Origin: JAYPWI01 sp038135065
GTDB taxonomy: Bacteria; Actinomycetota; Acidimicrobiia; Acidimicrobiales; Poriferisodalaceae
Reading direction: 5' to 3'
Length of the DNA stretch: 64,000 nt
Assembly (NCBI GenBank): GCA_038135065.1
Contig: JAYPWI010000005.1
Location: forward strand, 74,051 to 138,050
The notes under the pieces were generated by a model, which ran no database searches, was not told where the DNA came from, and was given only the letters and a program-made list of their open reading frames with translations. The translations under genes and the position numbers were made by a program. Below, in pieces: positions 33,395 to 40,323 of this stretch. How positions within the stretch are numbered: position 1 is the first letter of the stretch; each line of letters starts with the position of its first letter.

Positions 33395-34539
33395 CCAACC
33401 GCAACGCCTACATGACCGACGAACTGCAGCAGATCTACGACCAAACGGTCGAGTTCGTCGCCAAGGAAGTGATGCCCCACGGTGAGGGCTGGGAGGAGGA
33501 GGGCAAGGTGCCCCGCGACCTGCTCACCCAGATGGGCGGGTTGGGGATGCTGGCCCTACGCATCCCCGAGGAGCACGGCGGCCTGGGCCTCGGCCCCATG
33601 GCGTCCGCCACCTTCTCCGAGGCTCTGGGGTCCTCCACCTTCGCCGGGTTCGAGGTGACCGTGCTGGTCCACACCGACATGTCAGGCCCCCACCTGCTGA
33701 ACTCGGGGTCACCCGAGCAACTCGAGCGGTGGTTGCCGGGGGTCATCTCTGGCGACACCGTGTTGTCGATCGCGGTCACCGAGCCCGACGCAGGCTCCGA
33801 CGTGGCGGGGATGCGAACCTCAGCGGTGCGTGACGGGGACGGCTGGCGGATCAACGGCACCAAGACCTTCATCACCAACGCGGTCTACGGCGACATGACC
33901 ATCGTGGGGGCTCGCACCGATCCCGACAATCGGTACGGCATCTCGATGTTCCTGGTCCCCAAAGGCACCGAGGGGTTCTCGGTGGCCAAAAAGCTCGACA
34001 AGCACGGGTGGCGGTGCTCGGACACTGCCGAGTTGGTGTTCGACAACGTCTGGGTGCCCGACAGCCAGCTGTTGGGCGAGCCTCACCGTGGCTTCTACGC
34101 CACGATGCAGAACTTCCAGAACGAGCGCATGGTGCTGGTCGGCATGGGGGTGGGGGCCGCGCAGGCCGCCATCGACATGACGAACGAGTACACCCAGAAC
34201 CGCCCCGCCTTCGGGGGCCACCTCTACGACTTGGGGGCCATCCGTCAGCGCATGGCCATGAACCAGGCCAAGGTCGACGCCGTGCGGGCGTCGATGTACC
34301 ACGCGGCCTGGCTGGGCGAGCAGGGCATCGACAACGTGAAGGAGATGTCGGGGGTGAAGGCCTTCGGGTGCGAGGTGGTGAACGAGGTCATGTACGACTG
34401 TGTGCAGTTCCACGGCGGGATGGGCTACATGCGCGAGTCGACGATCGAGCGCATGTACCGCGATGCCCGCATCCTGCCCATCGGCGGCGGGGCCACCGAG
34501 GTGATGCTCGAAGAGGTGGCCAAGCGCAGCTACGTCTGA
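33391..34539 (+). CDS. Acyl-CoA dehydrogenase, isovaleryl/long-chain type
   Basis: A 382-residue FAD dehydrogenase. FAD and substrate motifs are SIAVTEPDAGSDVAGM and ITNAVYGDM, and the C-terminus has QFHGGMGYMRES. The usual catalytic Glu near the C-terminus is replaced by Gly (PIGGGATEV). Glu is instead present in the helix NERMVL (Glu245), the position used by isovaleryl-CoA and long-chain dehydrogenases. With an MCC-like carboxylase upstream, a leucine/isovalerate step is plausible. GTG 33391 overlaps the carboxylase stop. Confidence 0.87.
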   Translation: MTNRNAYMTDELQQIYDQTVEFVAKEVMPHGEGWEEEGKVPRDLLTQMGGLGMLALRIPEEHGGLGLGPMASATFSEALGSSTFAGFEVTVLVHTDMSGPHLLNSGSPEQLERWLPGVISGDTVLSIAVTEPDAGSDVAGMRTSAVRDGDGWRINGTKTFITNAVYGDMTIVGARTDPDNRYGISMFLVPKGTEGFSVAKKLDKHGWRCSDTAELVFDNVWVPDSQLLGEPHRGFYATMQNFQNERMVLVGMGVGAAQAAIDMTNEYTQNRPAFGGHLYDLGAIRQRMAMNQAKVDAVRASMYHAAWLGEQGIDNVKEMSGVKAFGCEVVNEVMYDCVQFHGGMGYMRESTIERMYRDARILPIGGGATEVMLEEVAKRSYV

Positions 34540-34625
34540 CCGGCTACCCATTCCCCCGCAGCAGCCACGCTGAGGGACTACCGTCTCTCTGCGTGGGTTG
34601 ACCGGCAGCCCGCAAGGGGAAGCAC

Positions 34626-35477
34626 ATGAAAATCGGCCTGGCATCACCGAACAGCAGCTACGGCGTTCCGACCGCCGAAATGGCGGTCGACCTCGAGCAG
34701 CGAGGCTACGACTCACTGTGGGTCGGCGAGCACAGCCACATCCCGGCCAGCCGGGAGACCCGCCATCCCAGCGACATCGAGCTGCCCCGCATGTACTGGC
34801 ACATGCGCGACCCGTTCGTATCGCTGGCCGCAGCCGCCCAGGCCACCAGCCAGATCAAGCTGGTCACCGGGGTGTGCCTGGTCCTCGAGCACGAGATCAT
34901 CGACCTGGCAAAGTCGGTGGCCACCCTCGACGACATGTCCCAGGGCCGGTTCGAGTTCGGGGTGGGTGTCGGCTGGAACGTCGAGGAACTCGCCAACGTC
35001 AGCGACGTGCCGTGGGCCCAGCGTTACAACGCCATGCGGGAGACGGTGGCCGCCCTGCGGGGGCTGTGGACCAGCGACGAGAACGCGTATCACGGCCAGT
35101 TCGTGAACATCGAAGACTCATGGGTGTACCCCCGGCCGGCCCAGGCGGGCGGCCCCCCTGTGCTGATGGGCTGCCAGGGCCGCATCGGGTTGCGCCACGT
35201 GGCCGAGTACGCCGACGAGTGGTGCCCCATCGACGTGGGGTTCCGTGACGTGGCCAAGGGTTTGCAGTGGTTCCGGGAAGCCGCGGCCTCCGCAGAGCGC
35301 GACCCCGAGACGATCAGGGTGTCCATCTACGCCTTCAATGCCCCCGATGCCCCCACCCTCGAGCGGTACCGGGACCTGGGAATCGATCGGGTGGTGTTCA
35401 GCGCCCCCGATGAGGCGGATCGCCACCAGGCCTACCTCGAGCGCCACCAGCACCTGGTCGACGAGTTCGCCGCCTGA
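34626..35477 (+). CDS. LLM-class F420-dependent oxidoreductase
   Basis: A 283-residue TIM-barrel flavin/F420 enzyme. It shows LEQRGYDSLWVGEHSHIP, the LVTGVCLVLEHEIIDLAKSVATLD segment, and RFEFGVGVGWN with the loop typical of F420-dependent luciferase-like proteins. The ATG follows AAGGGGA. A separate TACCGT -10 about 42 bases upstream suggests its own promoter with a short leader. The substrate is unknown. The 86-base gap from the dehydrogenase makes operon membership doubtful. Confidence 0.83.
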   Translation: MKIGLASPNSSYGVPTAEMAVDLEQRGYDSLWVGEHSHIPASRETRHPSDIELPRMYWHMRDPFVSLAAAAQATSQIKLVTGVCLVLEHEIIDLAKSVATLDDMSQGRFEFGVGVGWNVEELANVSDVPWAQRYNAMRETVAALRGLWTSDENAYHGQFVNIEDSWVYPRPAQAGGPPVLMGCQGRIGLRHVAEYADEWCPIDVGFRDVAKGLQWFREAAASAERDPETIRVSIYAFNAPDAPTLERYRDLGIDRVVFSAPDEADRHQAYLERHQHLVDEFAA

Positions 35478-35518
35478 CCCTCGGGGCCCCTCGGGGCTGA
35501 CCGCTCACGGGTCACTCC

Positions 35519-36451
35519 TCAGGACTGCACCTCTGGCGTCGGGGTCGTGAGGTGCGAGGCCAGCCACTGCTCGGTGAGGGCACCGGGATGACCGATGGCC
35601 ACCACCCGGCACCCACCCTGCAGGTCGGCCTGTGGGGCAGGTTCGAGGGTCCAGCGTCGGCCGACCCCTTGCAACACCTGCGGCCGGGGATCGTCGAACA
35701 GCGACAGCACCCCTTTGATCCTGACCACCCCAGCGGGCAGGGCACCCATCAGCGCCTCGACGGCGGCCCGGGTGGTGGGTTCGTCACTGCGGAAGGCCCA
35801 CGACTCGTGTGCGGCGAGCGGTTCCCCCACCCTGGCCTCGGCCGTTTGGGGCTCGGTCCCGAACAGCACCGCCAAGGGCACCCGGCCCTGGACGGCTCCC
35901 ACCACTGCGGCATCGGGGACATGGTTGGCAACCCAGTCAGCGAGGCCGGGGTCGACGCTCCCGGTAGCCGGCACGATCAGGTCGAGTTTGTTGACCACCA
36001 CCATGTCGGCCCCCTCGAGTTGGCGGACGATGGTGGTGCCGATGAACCGGTCAACGGCCTGGGCGCGCACCTGTTCGGCGTCCACGACGGTGACCACGGC
36101 ACCCGAGCGAAGGCCGGGTAGGTGGGAGTACGCCGCGATCTGGGCGGGGTCGGCCACCCCACTCGCTTCCACGACCAGCCGGGCAGGTGGAGGGTCGGCC
36201 CCTGTCACCCGATCGAGAGCGGCCACGAACCCGTCGGCCAGGCTGCAGCAGATGCAGCCGTTGGCCAGCTCGATCGTTCCCTGCCCCCGGTCGACGATCA
36301 GCTCCTCGTCGATGTTGATCGACCCGAAGTCGTTGACCAGCACTGCCAGAGGCTCCGCAGTGGTGCGCAACACATGGTTGACCAACGATGTCTTTCCCGC
36401 CCCGAGGTACCCACCGATCACCGTCACCTCGATCAGGGGGTCGTCGTTCAC
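35519..36451 (-). CDS. CobW/COG0523 family GTPase
   Basis: A 310-residue P-loop GTPase of the metallochaperone family. It has GGYLGAGKTSLVN (residues 13-25), the signature CxCC in NGCICCSL (66-69), an EASGVADP switch, and the NKLD guanine motif. A C-terminal CobW_C domain follows. These proteins insert metals such as zinc or cobalt. GTG 36451 overlaps the enoyl-CoA hydratase stop by GTGA. Family members often respond to zinc via Zur; no Zur box was found here. The metal cannot be assigned. Confidence 0.86.
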   Translation of the reverse strand: MNDDPLIEVTVIGGYLGAGKTSLVNHVLRTTAEPLAVLVNDFGSINIDEELIVDRGQGTIELANGCICCSLADGFVAALDRVTGADPPPARLVVEASGVADPAQIAAYSHLPGLRSGAVVTVVDAEQVRAQAVDRFIGTTIVRQLEGADMVVVNKLDLIVPATGSVDPGLADWVANHVPDAAVVGAVQGRVPLAVLFGTEPQTAEARVGEPLAAHESWAFRSDEPTTRAAVEALMGALPAGVVRIKGVLSLFDDPRPQVLQGVGRRWTLEPAPQADLQGGCRVVAIGHPGALTEQWLASHLTTPTPEVQS

Positions 36452-37191
36452 GTGCTGTGGGGAGAGAACTCGGCCAGGTTGCGTAACAGGTGGGCGGCAC
36501 CGTGGGGAAGGTTGATGGCTGCGTCCTTCCCGTAGAGCTGTTCCTTGTGCCACGACATCACCCGCCGGTCCGCGGCCAGGGGGGCGAGGGCGGCAGCCCG
36601 CTCGATGGCGGCCGGCAGCACCTGCTCTGCGGGAACTGCCTGCTCCACGAACCCGGCGGCGGCGGCCGCCCGCCCCGACCACCGCTTGGCCAGCACGATC
36701 GTCTCGTGGAAGGCGGGGGCCGGAATCTTGTGATGGAACAGGGCCAGTTCGGGGACTGGGACACGAAGTCCCAACTCGGCCTCGTTCGCACACAGGAAGC
36801 CGCGCTCCTCGTTCATGATCCGCACGTCGTGACACAGGGCGATCATGAACCCGGCCCCGAAGCCATGACCGTTGACGGCAGCCACCGTGGGCACCGGCAA
36901 GGTGATCAGCGACGCAGCCATCACCATGAACTCCTCGGCGAAGTCGGTCCGGTCACCGCCCCGGGCCACCGCATCGAGGTCCTCGGCCCCGGCGAGGTAC
37001 CACGCCAGATCCAACCCGTTGGAGAAGAACTTCGGATTGCTCGAGGTGGTCACCAACGCGGCCGGCCCCTCCGACGCTGCCACCTCACCGATGGCCGACC
37101 CGAACTCCCGAACGAACGACGTGTTCCAACGGTTCTCCCCATCGTCCATGGTCAGAACGAACACATCACCATCACGCCGAAGATCGATCAT
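36448..37191 (-). CDS. Enoyl-CoA hydratase/isomerase family protein
   Basis: A 247-residue crotonase-fold protein. The oxyanion-hole segments are KFFSNGLDLAWYL and NGHGFGAGFMIAL; the second has no Glu at the hydratase position. This fits better with an isomerase (ECI-like) or other crotonase reaction. ATG 37191 is favoured over GTG 37194, as TAGGGT lies 6 bases before it. It is followed by the CobW GTPase in a 4-base overlap; the pairing is unexplained. Confidence 0.8.
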   Translation of the reverse strand: MIDLRRDGDVFVLTMDDGENRWNTSFVREFGSAIGEVAASEGPAALVTTSSNPKFFSNGLDLAWYLAGAEDLDAVARGGDRTDFAEEFMVMAASLITLPVPTVAAVNGHGFGAGFMIALCHDVRIMNEERGFLCANEAELGLRVPVPELALFHHKIPAPAFHETIVLAKRWSGRAAAAAGFVEQAVPAEQVLPAAIERAAALAPLAADRRVMSWHKEQLYGKDAAINLPHGAAHLLRNLAEFSPHST

Positions 37192-37197
37192 CACCCA

Positions 37198-37203
37198 ACC
37201 CTA
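37198..37203 (-). promoter_or_regulatory. Putative -10 of leaderless promoter (enoyl-CoA hydratase)
   Basis: TAGGGT, 6 bases before ATG 37191. Confidence 0.5.
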
Positions 37204-37311
37204 AACCGAACCCATCACCCCGGCAGCGAGCACCACCCCACCTGCACATAGCTCGCTCCAGATCGAACCGACGCAATCCCCGATGCGGTCGTGGGAAGAT
37301 GAGGGACGGCT

Positions 37312-37327
37312 CCGGTCGACCGACCGG
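37312..37327. promoter_or_regulatory. 16-base palindrome upstream of the dioxygenase gene
   Basis: CCGGTCG, a 2-base centre AC, then CGACCGG: a perfect 7-2-7 inverted repeat ending 25 bases before ATG 37353. It could be an operator or a leader hairpin. Confidence 0.4.
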
Positions 37328-37352
37328 TGGCCATCGGGCGAATGGGGGAACC

Positions 37353-38246
37353 ATGAACACGGCGGATCGCATCACCATCACCCCGGTGAACCCAACCGTT
37401 GGCGCCACCATCGGGGGCATCGATCTCCGCGACGATTGTGACGAGGACACCATCGCAGTGCTGCACCAGGCGCTGCTCGATCATCACGTGCTGTTCCTGC
37501 GGGATCAGGACATCGACCACGACCAGCACATCCGCTTCGCACGCCACTTCGGTGATCTCCACATCCACCCTGCCGCGACCCGGCGCGACGACTACCCCGA
37601 GCTGCTCCGCATCCATGCCGATGAGACCAGCCGAGGTGTGGCCGGGCAGGGTTGGCACTCCGATGTGTCCTGCGAGGCGGAACCCCCCGACGGGTCCCTG
37701 CTGTGGCTGCACACCGTGCCGAGCAGTGGCGGCGACACCATGTTCGCCAACACCTGCGCCGCATTCGACACCCTGTCCCCGGCCATGCAGGACTTCTTGT
37801 CCGACCTCACCGCCACCCACTCCGGACGGCACGTGTTCAACACCTCGGCATTCGAAGAAGACGGCCGGCACCCCGAGAGCGTCCACCCAGTGGTCCGCAC
37901 CCACCCCGACTCGGGTCGACAGTCGCTGTTCGTCAACCGAGGGTTCACCACCCGCATCAACGAACTCGCCGCAGCTGAGAGCCAAGCCCTGCTCGAGTTC
38001 CTCTACCGCCACATCGAACAACCCGTGTTCCACGTCCGCTTCCAGTGGCAAGCGAACTCCCTGGCGTTCTGGGACAACCGGGCCGTTCAGCACCTCGCCG
38101 TGTGGGACTACTACCCCGAGGTACGTTCGGGTTGGCGGGTCACGCTCACCGGCAGCAAGCCCTATTTCGATCCTGACGGACGCACCGAGGCACCCAAGCG
38201 GGGCTTCAAGCAGCCCAGGTCGCGGCAGGCCGCCGAAAGCGCCTGA
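37353..38246 (+). CDS. TauD/TfdA family 2-oxoglutarate dioxygenase
   Basis: A 297-residue Fe(II)/2-oxoglutarate oxygenase. The iron triad is visible: WHSD (His102, Asp104) and the distal QHLAVWDYYP (His247). The 2-oxoglutarate Arg lies in VRSGWRVT (about 258/262). The DRDQDI-like region DHHVLFLRDQDID near residue 45 is typical of TauD. Family members hydroxylate taurine, phenoxyacetates or alkylsulfates; the substrate cannot be named. The ATG is preceded by GGGGGA. Confidence 0.88.
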   Translation: MNTADRITITPVNPTVGATIGGIDLRDDCDEDTIAVLHQALLDHHVLFLRDQDIDHDQHIRFARHFGDLHIHPAATRRDDYPELLRIHADETSRGVAGQGWHSDVSCEAEPPDGSLLWLHTVPSSGGDTMFANTCAAFDTLSPAMQDFLSDLTATHSGRHVFNTSAFEEDGRHPESVHPVVRTHPDSGRQSLFVNRGFTTRINELAAAESQALLEFLYRHIEQPVFHVRFQWQANSLAFWDNRAVQHLAVWDYYPEVRSGWRVTLTGSKPYFDPDGRTEAPKRGFKQPRSRQAAESA

Positions 38247-38326
38247 CAGGCCTGAGAAACAGGACCACCACCGGGCCCGACCACCGACTAGCGTCGGCCC
38301 CCACCGACCTTGTTAGGGGGACTGTC

Positions 38327-38653
38327 ATGACCAAGCACGTGCTGCTCGTGTTCACCGACCCCGTCGCGGGACGCGACGACGACTACAACGCCTGGTACAA
38401 CGACGTTCACCTCGGGGAGGTACTCCAGACCGATGGGTTCGTGCGGGCTCAGCGGTTCAAGGTGTCGGACATGATGCCCGGTGTCACCGACCACGAGTAT
38501 GTGGCCATCTACGAGCTCGAGACCGACGACCCCGGTGCCGCCATGGCCGCCCTGCGCGGTGCCTCGTCCACCTTCACCATGACCGACGCCATCGACCTCA
38601 AGGCGGCCAAGATGAGCCTGGCCAGCGAGGCCAGCGACCTCGTCGAAGCCTGA
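38327..38653 (+). CDS. Small dimeric alpha/beta-barrel (EthD-like) protein
   Basis: A 108-residue ferredoxin-like-fold protein. The landmarks are LLVFTDPVAGRDDDYNAWYNDVHLGEVL and AQRFKVSD, the EthD/DUF4286-type pattern where the WYNDVHL histidine points into the pocket. The ATG follows AGGGGGA. Many relatives accompany catabolic oxygenases, and this one follows a TauD-type gene, but the link is positional only. Confidence 0.75.
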   Translation: MTKHVLLVFTDPVAGRDDDYNAWYNDVHLGEVLQTDGFVRAQRFKVSDMMPGVTDHEYVAIYELETDDPGAAMAALRGASSTFTMTDAIDLKAAKMSLASEASDLVEA

Positions 38654-38686
38654 GGGACCGCCCCCGGCATCAGGCATCGTGAACCG

Positions 38687-39214
38687 GTGACCAGCACTTC
38701 CCCGGCCCGCAACATCGTGCTGACCGGGTTCATGGGAACGGGCAAGAGCACCATTGGGCGCGCCCTAGCCGCCCGGCTCGGGTGGCAGTTCGTCGATACC
38801 GACGCCCTGATCGAGGCAGCACACGGCCCGATCCCCGACATCTTCGCAACCCACGGCGAGGAACATTTCCGCGAGCTGGAACGGCAGGTAGCCAGCGACG
38901 TGGCTGGCCGCTCCGGCCACGTCGTGGCCACGGGCGGCCGCCTGATGCTCGACCCGGCCAACCAGGCAACCCTGGGCGCCGCGGGCCTGGTCGTCGCCCT
39001 CACCGCAACGGCCGAGGAGATCCACGACCGCCTCGTGAGGGACGGCACCCTCGAACATCGACCCCTGTTGGCCGGCCCCGACCCTCGTCGGGTCATCGAG
39101 ACACTGCTCGAGGAACGCACCCCGCTGTACCAACAGTTCACGACGGTGGCGACAGGTGGGCGAAATCCGGAGGTGATCGCCACAGACATCGCCGCGCTGG
39201 CCGGCCTCGGCTGA
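38687..39214 (+). CDS. Shikimate kinase-like P-loop kinase
   Basis: A 175-residue kinase. It has Walker A GFMGTGKST (14-22), the shikimate-binding DTD (37-39), FR (Arg62), and HRPLL (Arg125) with RTPLYQQ (Arg144) lid/ATP residues. The GGG shikimate motif here reads GGR (83-85), missing the third Gly. That may be tolerated or may mean a different substrate. No other aromatic pathway gene lies in the window. GTG 38687 is 33 bases after the previous stop. Confidence 0.8.
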   Translation: MTSTSPARNIVLTGFMGTGKSTIGRALAARLGWQFVDTDALIEAAHGPIPDIFATHGEEHFRELERQVASDVAGRSGHVVATGGRLMLDPANQATLGAAGLVVALTATAEEIHDRLVRDGTLEHRPLLAGPDPRRVIETLLEERTPLYQQFTTVATGGRNPEVIATDIAALAGLG

Positions 39215-39221
39215 CCGGGGC

Positions 39222-40250
39222 TCAGCTCACCCCGACCGCAGCCCGGAACTCTGCGATCTGGGCGGTGGTTCCCAACACCACCACCACATCGCCCTCAGCC
39301 AGCACGTGACCGCCAGGAGGCAGCGGCGTGTAGGCCTGCTCGGCCCCGCGCAGGGCCAACGCAACCGGCGGCTCGGTCACCGACGTCAACAGCTCTCCCA
39401 GCTGGCGACCGTGGTGGGCCGACGCCACCGCCACCTCGGAGATATGCACGTCATGGGAATCGTCGTGCAACACCTCGTCGAGGAACTCGGCCACCGTGGG
39501 GTGCAGGGCAACCGCTGCCATGCGGGAGCCGCCGATCTGATGGGGGTTCACCACCCGGTCGGCTCCAGCCTGGAAGAACTTGGGTTCGCTCTCCTGGCTG
39601 TTGGTGCGAGCAACGATGTACAGGTTCGGGTTGAGGGCTCGCGCGGAAAGGGTCACGTACACGTTGGCCGCGTCGGAATCCAGGGCCGTCACGAGGGTTG
39701 CGGCCCGCTCGATGCCGGCCCGGACCAAGGTCGTGTCGTCGGTGGCGTCACCCTCGATCACCACCACCCCTGGTTCGAGGTCCAACCCGTGACCGTGATC
39801 GATCACCACCAGATCGGCGCCGTGACGGCGGGCGTAGAGGGCAATCGACTGCCCGACCCGACCAGCCCCGGCGATGACGATGTGACCGGAGAGCTTCTCG
39901 ATCATCCGTTGTTCCTTCCTGAGGCGAAACCCGTCGTTCAGGGCGCCCTCCACGATTGCTTCGGCCGCCACCCCCAGGGTGTACAACGCCCCGCTGACCC
40001 CCACGAACACCACACCGAGGGTGAACAACCGATACGCAGTTCCCACCCCTCCCGGCGGTTCGATCTCGGCGAACCCGACGGTGGTGACCGTGATCGCCGT
40101 CTGGTAGAGGGCATCGAACCAATCCAAGCCGAATAACCGGTACCCGCTCGTCCCCAAGGCCAGGATCACGGCGAGCGCGACGAGCGCCGCTCGGGCCCGC
40201 TTCCACGGGTCGAACGGGAGAGCTGAGCGCCACCGGGGCCGGATCTTCAC
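39222..40250 (-). CDS. Two-helix potassium channel with RCK/TrkA-N regulatory domain
   Basis: A 342-residue channel. TM1 (about 19-36), a pore loop with filter TTVGFA (56-61), TM2 (about 71-98), then an RCK domain with the Rossmann motif GAGRVG (128-133) and a TrkA-C-like C-terminus. The overall plan is that of MthK-type channels. The filter has Ala where the last Gly of TVGYG/TVGFG is expected. GTG 40250 is used; the frame stays open to 40472 but with no membrane-protein features. A CACAAT hexamer lies 6 bases upstream of it. It is divergent from the CoA-transferase at 40324. Confidence 0.83.
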   Translation of the reverse strand: MKIRPRWRSALPFDPWKRARAALVALAVILALGTSGYRLFGLDWFDALYQTAITVTTVGFAEIEPPGGVGTAYRLFTLGVVFVGVSGALYTLGVAAEAIVEGALNDGFRLRKEQRMIEKLSGHIVIAGAGRVGQSIALYARRHGADLVVIDHGHGLDLEPGVVVIEGDATDDTTLVRAGIERAATLVTALDSDAANVYVTLSARALNPNLYIVARTNSQESEPKFFQAGADRVVNPHQIGGSRMAAVALHPTVAEFLDEVLHDDSHDVHISEVAVASAHHGRQLGELLTSVTEPPVALALRGAEQAYTPLPPGGHVLAEGDVVVVLGTTAQIAEFRAAVGVS

Positions 40251-40323
40251 TCCCTCATTGTGCACCGTCGAAACCACCTCCAGGTGTGGGCTACCTTTTG
40301 CCCATCGACATTGGGGGGTCACC

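Noticed and set aside
35478..35518. Terminator hairpin between convergent genes
   Set aside because: The region is GC rich but has no stem followed by a T run.
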